The notes beneath the pieces were generated by a model. The model saw only the letters and a list, made by a program, of their open reading frames with translations. It ran no database searches and had not been told where the DNA came from. Shown here piece by piece: positions 1-6,692 of a stretch of 15,836 nt of DNA (positions are counted from its first letter, which is position 1; each line of letters opens with the position of its first letter). The stretch comes from Nitrospirales bacterium. Its GTDB lineage: Bacteria; Nitrospirota; Thermodesulfovibrionia; Thermodesulfovibrionales; Dissulfurispiraceae. Both the position numbers and the translations under genes were made by a program. The stretch covers positions 1 to 15,836 of the forward strand of contig JADLDZ010000049.1 of assembly GCA_020846375.1 (NCBI GenBank). The letters run 5' to 3'.

Positions 1-195
1 GACGCTGACGATTGCGGCAATGAACCCCAACCCTGCCGTATGGTGGCCGAGAAAGGCGTCGAAAAAAGGGCTCAGGATGCCGTCGACGAATTTGAAAAGA
101 CTCACGAGGACGAGAACGGTAAAAACAGCGGGAATGGTAATGATCAGTCCTGCAAGGAACTTTCTCTTAAAAGTGATGCGAATGGATTCGCCCAT
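1..195 (-). CDS. DUF502 family membrane protein (partial, N-terminal 65 residues)
   Basis: The reverse strand opens with ATG at 195 and reads in frame to the window edge, so only the N-terminus is present. A GAGGAG ribosome binding site lies a few bases upstream. The protein starts MGESIRITFKRKFLAGLIIT, a basic cytoplasmic tail running into a transmembrane segment at about residues 13-37. A motif resembling FVDGILSPFFDAFLG follows, then the start of a second hydrophobic segment. This matches the DUF502 (COG2928) family of small inner-membrane proteins of unknown function. It lies 76 bp downstream of yebC on the same strand with no visible terminator between, so the two are probably co-transcribed. 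The family call rests on N-terminal similarity only. Confidence 0.75.
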   Translation of the reverse strand, partial: MGESIRITFKRKFLAGLIITIPAVFTVLVLVSLFKFVDGILSPFFDAFLGHHTAGLGFIAAIVSV

Positions 196-271
196 ATAGC
201 TCCTCAGGAAACGGGGGGCAAGACGCCGGTCCTTCTCCAAATCCCTCTGTACATGCTGCGTTGTGTGTCCC

Positions 272-1000
272 TTACGCCATTTCGAAATTGCTGTAGACGT
301 TCTGGACGTCGTCGTTGTCTTCGAGCGCATCGATCAGCCGGACCATCTGCTCGGAGACGCTCCCCTCCAGGGGTACGTACGTCCTGGGGAGCATTGTCGT
401 TTCCGCCAGGGCGGCAGGGATCGCGCTCTTTTCAAGCGCTTCCTTCACTGCGGCCAGGGTTTCCGGCGCAGTGATAATCTCGTAGCTGTCCTCTGCCGGA
501 TCGTTCTTCATGTCTTCCGCACCCGCATCGAGGACAAGGGCCATCAGGGTATCTTCATCAGCCCTGGACTTTTCCACGAGGAGGTAGCCTTTTTTCTCAA
601 ACATCCAGGAGACGCACCCCGCCTCGCCGAGGCTGCCCCCGTTTTTCGAGAGGATATGTCGGACCTCCGAAACGGTCCTGTTCCTGTTATCGGTGAGGGT
701 TTCGATGAGGAGGGCCGCTCCGCCGGGGCCGTATCCCTCATAGGTGCTCTCTTCGTAGGTGGTTCCGGGCAGTTCTCCGGTACCTTTCATGATCGCCTTC
801 CTGACGTTATCGGAAGGCATGTTCGCTTCCTTTGCCTTTTCTATGGCGAGCCGCAGCCGTGGGTTGCCGTCGGGGTCCCCGCCGCCCATTCGCGCCGCGA
901 CGGAAATCTCCTTGACGATCTTGGTGAATGCCTTGCCCCTTTTTGCATCGGTGTGAGCTTTCTTATGCTTTATCTGCGCCCATTTGGAATGACCTGCCAT
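272..1000 (-). CDS. yebC: YebC/PmpR/TACO1 family protein
   Basis: A 242-residue protein beginning MAGHSKWAQIKHKKAHTDAK, the hallmark N-terminus of the YebC family, at the usual full length. KAKEANMPSDNV and YEGYGPGGAALL are further family motifs, and the C-terminal part has the alternating acidic pattern of domains 2 and 3. Members were described as DNA-binding regulators (PmpR). Newer work on bacterial YebC and mitochondrial TACO1 ties them to ribosome function at difficult motifs such as proline stretches; which role applies here cannot be read from sequence. The ATG at 1000 has a G-rich stretch (GGGGGT) about 7 bases upstream as a plausible ribosome binding site. The common ruvCAB neighbours are absent; a DUF502 gene follows instead. 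Confidence 0.95.
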   Translation of the reverse strand: MAGHSKWAQIKHKKAHTDAKRGKAFTKIVKEISVAARMGGGDPDGNPRLRLAIEKAKEANMPSDNVRKAIMKGTGELPGTTYEESTYEGYGPGGAALLIETLTDNRNRTVSEVRHILSKNGGSLGEAGCVSWMFEKKGYLLVEKSRADEDTLMALVLDAGAEDMKNDPAEDSYEIITAPETLAAVKEALEKSAIPAALAETTMLPRTYVPLEGSVSEQMVRLIDALEDNDDVQNVYSNFEMA

Positions 1001-1084
1001 AGAGAAGACCCCCGTTTAGTATCATGAAACACCCGGTAATAATAAGGGTGCTTCCCGCCGGAACCGGAATGAAAGTACCCTTTT

Positions 1085-1114
1085 ATGATAATAGGATCGT
1101 AGCTGTACTGTCAA
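1085..1114 (-). promoter_or_regulatory. sigma70-like promoter for yebC
   Basis: On the minus strand a consensus TTGACA (1109-1114) is followed after 18 bases by TATCAT (1085-1090), with overlapping TATTAT at 15-base spacing. It predicts a start near 1078 and a leader of about 78 nt before the yebC ATG. A second possible -10 (GATACT) lies closer to the gene. Confidence 0.6.
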
Positions 1115-1167
1115 GAAAACGAAGGAAAGAAGCGGGTTGAGAGGGCAGGACCGGCCCGAAGGCATCG

Positions 1168-1950
1168 TTAGAGGCAGGAGTCCTGAAGGGCATTCTTGCA
1201 CGTGCAGCCGCGGGAGGAGGGAAGGCGGAGGAGAACGCCGCCGAGGAGGGATTTCACGGCGTCCAGGGAACCCCGCATCGTCTCCACCACCTCGGTGGTG
1301 GTCAGCTTGCCTCCGGATATCCCCGCAGCGCGATTGGTAACGACCGCAATCCCTGCGAGGCAGAGCTCCGCCTCTCGCGCAAGGGAAGCCTCCGGCATCG
1401 CGGTCATCCCCACGACATCGGCGCCGATGGAAGCGAAGAACTGTATCTCCTTCGCCGTTTCCAGTCGGGGGCCGTTGACGCAGACATATGTCCCCCCGTC
1501 CGTCAGCGGGAGCCCGGCATCACGGGCTGCAGCCAGGATGCATTCCCGCATCACCGTGCAGTACGGATCGGTAAAGTCCACATGCACTACCCTGTCCCCT
1601 TCATAAAAGGTGGACGGCCGGGTGCCGCAGGTCATATCGATAAGCTGGTCGAGAAGGATCAGGGAGCCGGGGGGCATTCCCCTGTTGATCCCGCCCACGG
1701 CGCTCACGGTGATGATCCTTTCCACTCCGAGGGCCTTGAATCCCCAGATGTTCGCCCGGTAATTGACCCGGTGGGGGGGGAAGCGGTGGGGGCTCCCATG
1801 CCGGGCAAGGAAGACGACCTCGCTCCCTCCGATGCTTCCTATCCGGTACGGAGCGGACGGTTCTCCGAAGGGGGTGGAAAGGGGAACCTCCCGGAGCAGG
1901 GAGAGTCCTTCAATCTCATAAAGGCCGCTGCCGCCTATCAGTCCGGTCAT
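1168..1950 (-). CDS. mtnP: MTAP-family purine nucleoside phosphorylase (probable 6-oxopurine / methylthioinosine type)
   Basis: A 260-residue protein of the MTAP branch of purine nucleoside phosphorylases, which cleave nucleosides with phosphate to free base and ribose-1-phosphate. The phosphate-binding N-terminus MTGLIGGSGLYE, the RHG motif, the PHRVNYRANIWGFKALG region and NGPRLETAKEIQFF are all present. Canonical MTA phosphorylases carry Asp in a TDYD-type motif that recognises the 6-amino group; here the equivalent reads TNRAAG with Asn206. That is the substitution known to shift MTAP-family members to 6-oxopurines (inosine, guanosine or methylthioinosine). I therefore expect it not to be a true adenine-specific MtnP. 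Start: the frame stays open upstream to a TTG at 1989, but ATG at 1950 (or the adjacent ATG at 1953) matches the family N-terminus. No other methionine-salvage gene is nearby. Confidence 0.85.
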   Translation of the reverse strand: MTGLIGGSGLYEIEGLSLLREVPLSTPFGEPSAPYRIGSIGGSEVVFLARHGSPHRFPPHRVNYRANIWGFKALGVERIITVSAVGGINRGMPPGSLILLDQLIDMTCGTRPSTFYEGDRVVHVDFTDPYCTVMRECILAAARDAGLPLTDGGTYVCVNGPRLETAKEIQFFASIGADVVGMTAMPEASLAREAELCLAGIAVVTNRAAGISGGKLTTTEVVETMRGSLDAVKSLLGGVLLRLPSSRGCTCKNALQDSCL

Positions 1951-1960
1951 CATGCTCCCT

Positions 1961-1989
1961 ATTGTAGGATACCGGAGAGTTTCGCGCAA
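1961..1989 (-). promoter_or_regulatory. Putative promoter for mtnP, nearly abutting the start codon
   Basis: The minus strand shows TTGCGC (1984-1989), a 17-base spacer and TACAAT (1961-1966). The predicted start is about 1954, so the mRNA would begin within 1-4 bases of the ATGATG at 1953/1950. AGGGAG lies between the -10 and the ATG and would be lost or truncated in such an mRNA. The -35 match is weak. Confidence 0.45.
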
Positions 1990-2014
1990 GTGCGGACCGC
2001 TGGGGGTGGGCCGC

Positions 2015-2734
2015 TTATCCCAGGGGGCGCAGTATGACGATGCCCGGCTTGCCCCTGAGATACTTCCTGAATTCCTGGTCGACGACCTTCCGCACCCCCT
2101 GCGCCGACGAGGCGTGGCGCAGGTATATCCTGTTCCCCTCCCTGATGAAGATCCCCACGTGCGACACGTCCAGTCCCGGTGTCCCGGAGTAGATCCCGAG
2201 ATAATCCCCGGTCCTCAGCGCTGCGATAACCTCCCTGTCCACGAGCTCTGACGGGATAAAGGAGACGATCCGGTCCCTTGCCGGTATGCCCGGCAGGAGC
2301 AGCGATCCGTCTTCTTTCTCGTTCAATCTCTTATGAATGGCGGTGGTCCGGAGCTCCCCGATGACCGAAGTGTGGTCGGCGATATGCTCCGCGTTGTATT
2401 CGCGCCAGTCGGTGAAGAAGTGGTTCCTGGTGTCGTAGGATACGGCGCCGGCACGGTAGCGCACCCTCTCCAGCTTTTGCACGAACTCCCGGAAGGAAGA
2501 GGACAGACGCATGGCTTCGATGTAGTCGATGAAAGTGAAACAGTCCATTTCTTCCAGGTTGATGATGAGCTCTTCACGGGTCCCGCTGCCCTCTTCCAGT
2601 GTCGCCTCCCGGTAGGCGGTGCCCAGGAAATGATCTGACAGGAATACGATTCGCCCGCCGGTATCGGAAATGCCCGAAGAGGCCCGGAGAAGGGCATCCA
2701 GCTCTTCTTCAGTCCATTCTCCCCACTGAATCAA
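2015..2734 (-). CDS. DUF1460 (N-acetylmuramoyl-L-alanine amidase-like) protein
   Basis: A 239-residue protein matching the DUF1460 family, a papain/NlpC-P60-like fold thought to act on peptidoglycan-type amide bonds. The MDCFTFIDYIEAM motif supplies the presumed nucleophile Cys65; NHFFTDWREYN (about 104-114) is a second family block; DVSHVGIFI supplies the presumed catalytic His192. The start is TTG at 2734: a strong GGAGGA site lies 4-5 bases upstream, an in-frame TAG lies just beyond, and no ATG is available near the N-terminus. No signal peptide or membrane segment is visible from this start, which is unusual for a predicted cell-wall enzyme. It precedes mtnP by 64 bp on the same strand, but mtnP appears to have its own promoter. 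The biochemical substrate is unknown. Confidence 0.8.
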   Translation of the reverse strand: MIQWGEWTEEELDALLRASSGISDTGGRIVFLSDHFLGTAYREATLEEGSGTREELIINLEEMDCFTFIDYIEAMRLSSSFREFVQKLERVRYRAGAVSYDTRNHFFTDWREYNAEHIADHTSVIGELRTTAIHKRLNEKEDGSLLLPGIPARDRIVSFIPSELVDREVIAALRTGDYLGIYSGTPGLDVSHVGIFIREGNRIYLRHASSAQGVRKVVDQEFRKYLRGKPGIVILRPLG

Positions 2735-2771
2735 GGTTCCTCCGGAAAGAAAACGGTTTAAAAATAACTAT

Positions 2772-2800
2772 ACCATACCAGAACCGGCGGTCTCTTTCAA
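2772..2800 (-). promoter_or_regulatory. Promoter for the DUF1460 gene
   Basis: Minus-strand TTGAAA (2795-2800), 17-base spacer, TATGGT (2772-2777). An overlapping extended -10 (TGG TATAGT) lies five bases further downstream. Either gives a short leader carrying the GGAGGA site before the TTG start. Confidence 0.55.
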
Positions 2801-2855
2801 AAAGGCGGGCATACCGCAGCCGTCTCCTCCGCAGTCGCAAAAGGTGCGGTTCTAT

Positions 2856-2884
2856 TTGATATTTTAGCCTGCACGGGGCATAAT
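2856..2884 (+). promoter_or_regulatory. Promoter for the GGDEF-EAL gene
   Basis: TTGATA (2856-2861) and CATAAT (2879-2884) are separated by exactly 17 bases, each one mismatch from sigma70 consensus. The predicted start is near 2891, about 200 nt before the ATG at 3093, so the mRNA would have a long leader. It is divergent from the DUF1460 promoter. Confidence 0.6.
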
Positions 2885-2890
2885 GTAATT

Positions 2891-3092
2891 CAGGGCGTAT
2901 CTATTAACCATCTTCTGCTGTGACCGGCTGCCCGATCTCCGGTACCAGGGTGTGTCTGCACACCCCAGGGCGGAACCGGGCAGGGAGGACAGCGCCGGCG
3001 GGGAAGCGGCCGGTGCACTCGTTGCACTTCGTCGCCCTGGGAGGACTGAAAGCAGTGTACTCCGGTGCAGGCAGCAGGGAGAAAGAAAAGGC
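2891..3092 (+). other. Long, potentially structured 5' leader of the GGDEF-EAL gene
   Basis: Together with the divergent promoters this fills the 358-base gap 2735-3092, which has no convincing gene. Complementary arms visible by eye: GGGTGTG/CACACCC (2948-2954 with 2959-2965, loop TCTG); CTGCCCG/CGGGCAG (2928-2934 with 2977-2983), enclosing it; a 9-bp long-range pair CCCAGGGCG/CGCCCTGGG (2964-2972 with 3033-3041); GTGCA/TGCAC (3013-3017 with 3023-3027); and GGAG..ACTG/CAGT..CTCC around 3040-3063. A second copy of CAGGGCG at 2891-2897 could compete for the 3033 arm. The first and third pairs share bases and are mutually exclusive. I could not match it to a known c-di-GMP, cobalamin, SAM or glycine riboswitch core. 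The frame of the downstream gene stays open back to a GTG at 2952, but that extension looks non-conserved and no ribosome binding site supports it. Confidence 0.35.
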
Positions 3093-5588
3093 ATGAGGAT
3101 TACCACCAAGCTTACCGTTGCCGCCCTTATCCCTGTGGGCATGGCGCTCATGATTGTCCTTTCCGTCTTCCTCGTTTCCCGACAGGCGGAAGAGGCCCGG
3201 GAAAGGGGGCGAATAGCCGGCTCGATCATGCAGGGCGTCGCCGAATTGAATCAGCTCACCTATGCCTATCTGCTGTATGGCAGGGAGGGTCCGAAAGTGG
3301 AGTTCCTCGCGAAGCACGGCAGCCTGACGCGGCGTATCGAGGAGATCCGCTGCGAGGACAGGAGACAGCAGGAGCTTGTCAACGAGATCCGCGAGGACCA
3401 TGGCGATATAAGGAATCTCTTCATTACCCTTGCCTCCGGATACGAGGCGAGGCGAGGCGAGGCGGGGGACGCCGCCCTGTTTGCCGCACGGCAGGAGAGG
3501 CTGGCGGATCAGATCCTGCTGCGGTCCCGCTCGATACTGTCCCGCGCCTTTCTCCTCGGACTCTCCATCAATCAGGAGGCGGATTCAGTGCAGCAGAAGA
3601 CCAGCAGGGGCATCCTGCTGCTGACCTCCATGGCCGCCCTGGCGATAACGGGCATCCTGCTGCGCGTCATGGGCAGCATTTCACGCGCGATCCATGCGCT
3701 CCAGGAAGGGACCAGGATCATCGGGTCGGGCGACTTCGATTACAAGGTGAGGACTGATGTGCGTGATGAGATAGGGCAGCTCTCGCAGGCCTTCGACCGC
3801 ATGACGGAACAGCTGAAGACGGTGACTGTTTCACGGAATTTTCTGCAGAAGGAGATCGAGGAGCGCAAGAGGGTGGAAAGGGCGCTGCGTAGAAGCGAAG
3901 ACAGGCTGAAGGAAGCGCAGCGCATTGCAAGCCTGGGGAACTGGGAGTGGAACCTGACCACCGGGAAGCTCAAATGGTCGGATGAAATATACCATATTAT
4001 GGGGGTGAGCCCGCAGAATTTCGAGCTCTCCCCCGAAAGCTGCCTGAGCATGGTGCATCCCGATGACAGGCTTGCGGTGGAGCAAACCGTGGCGGAGATG
4101 ATGTCCGGGCAGGAGAAGTGCGCCGTCGATTACCGCGTTACCCGCAAGGACGGTGCGGAAATCGTGGTGCAGATTCAGGCGGAGGTCGCGTGTGTGGTGG
4201 AGGGCAGGCAACTCCGCATTGTCGGAACGGTCCAGGACATCACGGAGCGCAAGGCATTGGAAGAAGCCATCCGTTATCAGGCCAATCACGATCTGCTCAC
4301 CGGACTTCCCAACAGGATGCTGTTCACGGAGCTCCTCATCCTGGGGATCTCCCAGGCGAGCCGCAGCCGGAAGCGCCTGGCGGTGCTGTTCCTGGACCTC
4401 GATCGTTTCAAGAATATCAACGACTCCCTGGGACACCACGCCGGAGACCAGTTGCTGAAGGAGGTGGCGGTCAGGCTCCTCTCCCCTGTCAGGGAATCCG
4501 ATACTGTTGCGCGCATGGGGGGCGATGAGTTCGTCCTCCTTCTCCCCGACATCGTCCATGCAGGAGACGTGGATACCATCGTCCGGAAGATAATGGATGC
4601 GTTCCAGACACCCTTTTCCATCGGCGGGAACGAAGTGCATATCTCCACGAGCATAGGGGTCAGCGTATATCCGGATGCCGGCGAGTATGCGGAGGAGCTG
4701 ATCAAGAACGCGGATATCGCCATGTATTATGCGAAAGAGCAGGGCAGGAGCAATTACCAGTTCTACAGCCCTGAAATGAACATCAGGACCCTCGAAAGGA
4801 TGATCCTCGAAAACAGCCTGCGCCAGACTCTCGACCGGGGAGAATTGGTGGTGTACTATCAGCCCCAGGTGGAGAGCTACACCTGCAGGATAGTCAGTGC
4901 GGAGGCACTGGTCCGCTGGCAGCACCCTGATCTGGGGTTGCTGAACCCCCTCCAGTTCATCCCGATAGCGGAAGAGACGGGTTTGATCATGTCACTGGAT
5001 GAATGGGTGCTGCGCACCGCATGCGCGCAGATCAGGGAGTGGCAGGAGGAGGGATGCCCGGCTATCGGAATCACGGTGAACCTTTCGGCACGCCAGTTCC
5101 AGAAGCCGGGGCTGGCGGAGATGCTGTTCCGCATCCTTCGGGAGACCGGTCTCGACCCCGCCTGCCTGTGGCTCGAAATCACTGAGGGGATAGCGATGAA
5201 GGATGTCGGATTTACTATTCAGACTCTCGGGAAGCTTGCCGAAGGAGGCATACGGTTTTCCCTCGACGACTTCGGCACCGGGTATTCCTCCCTGAGCTAC
5301 TTGAAGAGGCTGCCGGTGCAAAAGGTGAAAATCGACAAGTCCTTTGTCAGTCACCTTGCGGAAAGCCAGGACGACAGGGCGATCATCGCCGCGGTGATCA
5401 CCTTGTCGCACAGCCTGCATAGGGGAGTGATCGCGGAAGGGGTGGAGACCCGGGAGCAGCTCGAGATCCTCCGGGCTGCCGGATGCGACGAAGTTCAGGG
5501 GTTTCTTTTCGGCAAGCCGGTGCCTGCGGAGGCTTTCAAGGAGATGCTGCTTTCGTGCGCCCCGCAGCAGGGTATGCGGGCGGACTGA
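3093..5588 (+). CDS. HAMP-PAS-GGDEF-EAL membrane sensor, c-di-GMP cyclase/phosphodiesterase
   Basis: An 831-residue inner-membrane signalling protein. Order: TM1 about residues 7-28; a roughly 145-residue mostly helical extracytoplasmic domain; TM2 about 173-194; HAMP about 195-250; a helical linker; a PAS/PAC module about 277-385 (GNWEWN...ITERKALEEA); GGDEF; then EAL. The GGDEF signature is intact (residues 476-480) and is preceded by RESD at the correct five-residue distance, a canonical inhibitory I-site. The EAL motif (604-606), DDFGTGYSSLSYL, KIDKSFV and IAEGVE are all present, so both synthesis and hydrolysis of c-di-GMP look possible. ATG 3093 was chosen because a typical MRITTKLTVAALIP membrane N-terminus begins there, with GGGAG/AAAAGG upstream. 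Residues 118-125 are encoded by a pentanucleotide repeat. The ligand of the sensor domain is unknown. Confidence 0.93.
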   Translation: MRITTKLTVAALIPVGMALMIVLSVFLVSRQAEEARERGRIAGSIMQGVAELNQLTYAYLLYGREGPKVEFLAKHGSLTRRIEEIRCEDRRQQELVNEIREDHGDIRNLFITLASGYEARRGEAGDAALFAARQERLADQILLRSRSILSRAFLLGLSINQEADSVQQKTSRGILLLTSMAALAITGILLRVMGSISRAIHALQEGTRIIGSGDFDYKVRTDVRDEIGQLSQAFDRMTEQLKTVTVSRNFLQKEIEERKRVERALRRSEDRLKEAQRIASLGNWEWNLTTGKLKWSDEIYHIMGVSPQNFELSPESCLSMVHPDDRLAVEQTVAEMMSGQEKCAVDYRVTRKDGAEIVVQIQAEVACVVEGRQLRIVGTVQDITERKALEEAIRYQANHDLLTGLPNRMLFTELLILGISQASRSRKRLAVLFLDLDRFKNINDSLGHHAGDQLLKEVAVRLLSPVRESDTVARMGGDEFVLLLPDIVHAGDVDTIVRKIMDAFQTPFSIGGNEVHISTSIGVSVYPDAGEYAEELIKNADIAMYYAKEQGRSNYQFYSPEMNIRTLERMILENSLRQTLDRGELVVYYQPQVESYTCRIVSAEALVRWQHPDLGLLNPLQFIPIAEETGLIMSLDEWVLRTACAQIREWQEEGCPAIGITVNLSARQFQKPGLAEMLFRILRETGLDPACLWLEITEGIAMKDVGFTIQTLGKLAEGGIRFSLDDFGTGYSSLSYLKRLPVQKVKIDKSFVSHLAESQDDRAIIAAVITLSHSLHRGVIAEGVETREQLEILRAAGCDEVQGFLFGKPVPAEAFKEMLLSCAPQQGMRAD
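3444..3463 (+). repeat. Four tandem copies of GAGGC inside the GGDEF-EAL gene
   Basis: Exact GAGGC x4, translated as EARRGEA within the extracytoplasmic sensor region. The unit is not a multiple of three, so gain or loss of one copy would shift the frame before every catalytic domain. Confidence 0.9.
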
Positions 5589-5669
5589 GTCCTGTTGCGG
5601 CCGGCTGCCTGCTGCCCGGCACTCTCCGTGCTGCGGTATCACGTGACACTTTTCGCTTCACCATCCCTG

Positions 5670-5678
5670 TGGTATGAT
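5670..5678 (+). promoter_or_regulatory. Extended -10 promoter of the nagA-like gene, leaderless geometry
   Basis: TGG followed by TATGAT (5673-5678) forms a TGn-extended -10. Only six bases separate it from the ATG at 5685, so the expected transcription start coincides with the start codon. No Shine-Dalgarno sequence or clear -35 is seen. Confidence 0.5.
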
Positions 5679-5684
5679 ACTTCC

Positions 5685-6584
5685 ATGAGTGTCATCGACG
5701 TGCACACGCACGGCATCGGCGGGTATGATACAAGGACCACCGATGCGGAGCATCTCCTCAGGATAGCCGAACTGCACGGCGCCGCAGGCGTATCCGAAAT
5801 AGTCCTTACCCTTTATCCCGCCCCCATCCGGGTGATGCGTGCAAGCATGGCGGTGGTGCGGGAGGCGATGGCACGGCAGAAAGGTCGCCCTGCGCTCTCC
5901 CGGACAGGCAGTGTGTCCGATACGTCCGCCCCCCCCCCGGCGCGGATACGGGGAGTGCACCTCGAGGGGCCTTTCCTGAACCCGGTGAAGTGCGGGGCGC
6001 TCAATGCGATGACCTTCCTCGAGCCGTCCGGGGAGCGGCTGCACGAGCTGATCGAGGGCTTTGAGGATATGGTGAAGATCATCACGGTAGCCCCTGAGAT
6101 GGAAGGCGCGGCACGTCTCATACGGGAGATGGCCGATGCGGGGATCGTGGTGAGCATGGGGCACTCGGCCGCCACCTATGCGGAGGCCGAGGCGGGTTTC
6201 CACGCAGGAGCCCGGGGCATCACCCATCTCTTCAACGCGATGAGCGGCTTTCACCACCGGGAGCCGGGCCTTGCGGGGTTCGGCCTCCTGCATCCCGGAG
6301 TGTATGTCGAGGTGATCGCCGACCCCTACCACCTCCATCCGAAGACGCTGGAACTGATCTTCAGGACGAAGGGTCACGACAGGATACTCCTCGTCTCGGA
6401 TACGGTGCGGGAGACCACTTCCCTCACGAGAAAGCAGGGGGTTACCGACAGGCACGGAACGCTGCTGGGGGGATGTCTTACCCTCACCGAGTCGGCCCGG
6501 AGACTCCAGGAAGAGGGCCTCCTGACCGGAGAGGTCCGGCGTTATATCGTTGAAAATCCCGGGAGATACCTGCAGAATGCCTGA
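5685..6584 (+). CDS. nagA: N-acetylglucosamine-6-phosphate deacetylase-like amidohydrolase (short, barrel-only form)
   Basis: A 299-residue amidohydrolase most like NagA, which removes acetate from GlcNAc-6-phosphate in amino-sugar and wall recycling. Visible signatures are DVHTHGIGG (His7, His9), HLEGPFLN (Glu94), MGHSAATYAEAEAGF (His160), THLFNAMSGFHHREPG (His181), EVIADPYHLHP and LLVSDT (catalytic Asp239). Usual NagA proteins are about 380 residues with a small beta domain built from both termini. Here the protein begins exactly at the PGFIDVHTHG-equivalent strand and ends just after VENPGRYL, so both halves of that domain are missing while the barrel residues remain. No nagB or nagC is nearby. 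ATG 5685 was chosen because it precedes the first barrel strand; the frame stays open to 5595 but that stretch looks non-coding. A C10 run lies in codons 82-85. The substrate could differ from GlcNAc-6-P. Confidence 0.75.
   Translation: MSVIDVHTHGIGGYDTRTTDAEHLLRIAELHGAAGVSEIVLTLYPAPIRVMRASMAVVREAMARQKGRPALSRTGSVSDTSAPPPARIRGVHLEGPFLNPVKCGALNAMTFLEPSGERLHELIEGFEDMVKIITVAPEMEGAARLIREMADAGIVVSMGHSAATYAEAEAGFHAGARGITHLFNAMSGFHHREPGLAGFGLLHPGVYVEVIADPYHLHPKTLELIFRTKGHDRILLVSDTVRETTSLTRKQGVTDRHGTLLGGCLTLTESARRLQEEGLLTGEVRRYIVENPGRYLQNA
5929..5938 (+). repeat. C10 homopolymer inside the nagA-like gene
   Basis: Ten consecutive C residues encode the APPP segment between the first barrel strand region and the HLEGP motif. 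One base gained or lost would frameshift the gene before all but the first two metal ligands. Confidence 0.9.
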
Positions 6585-6591
6585 GCGCAGG

Positions 6592-6610
6592 GGAGCGCTG
6601 CTCCTGTTTT
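6592..6610 (+). terminator. Possible weak intrinsic terminator after the nagA-like gene
   Basis: GGAGC (6592-6596), three-base loop, GCTCC (6600-6604), then TGTTTT. A longer stem is possible with a bulge (CAGG..AGC/GCTCCTG). It begins a few bases after the nagA stop and precedes the livH promoter. The stem and T-run are short. Confidence 0.35.
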
Positions 6611-6654
6611 GAAGTGAAGCCTGTGCAGCGGCAGCGGCTGTTCCTCCCTTGCCC

Positions 6655-6684
6655 ATGACAACCCGCCGCGGTTTCTGCTACAAT
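6655..6684 (+). promoter_or_regulatory. Promoter of livHMGF, near-leaderless geometry
   Basis: ATGACA (6655-6660), 18-base spacer, TACAAT (6679-6684) preceded by TGC (extended -10). The predicted start is about 6691, two bases before the livH ATG at 6693. The bases between are pyrimidine-rich with no Shine-Dalgarno site. Confidence 0.55.
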
Positions 6685-6692
6685 TCCTTCCT

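Noticed and set aside
263..1027. Long plus-strand ORF (254 aa) across 263-1027
   Set aside because: It is the antisense shadow of yebC; the minus-strand protein has full family motifs and this one has none.
2952..3092. N-terminal extension of the GGDEF-EAL protein from the GTG at 2952
   Set aside because: The 47 residues look non-conserved and would place a polar stretch before a typical membrane N-terminus; ATG 3093 has better context.
2891..3092. GEMM c-di-GMP riboswitch before the GGDEF-EAL gene
   Set aside because: The conserved GGCAAA / GCAAAGCC / GGTAGG core elements are not present, so only an unassigned structured leader is reported.
3831..4925. 364-aa minus-strand ORF inside the GGDEF-EAL gene
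   Set aside because: Complement of a clearly conserved coding region, with no recognisable domain; a consequence of GC-rich codon use.
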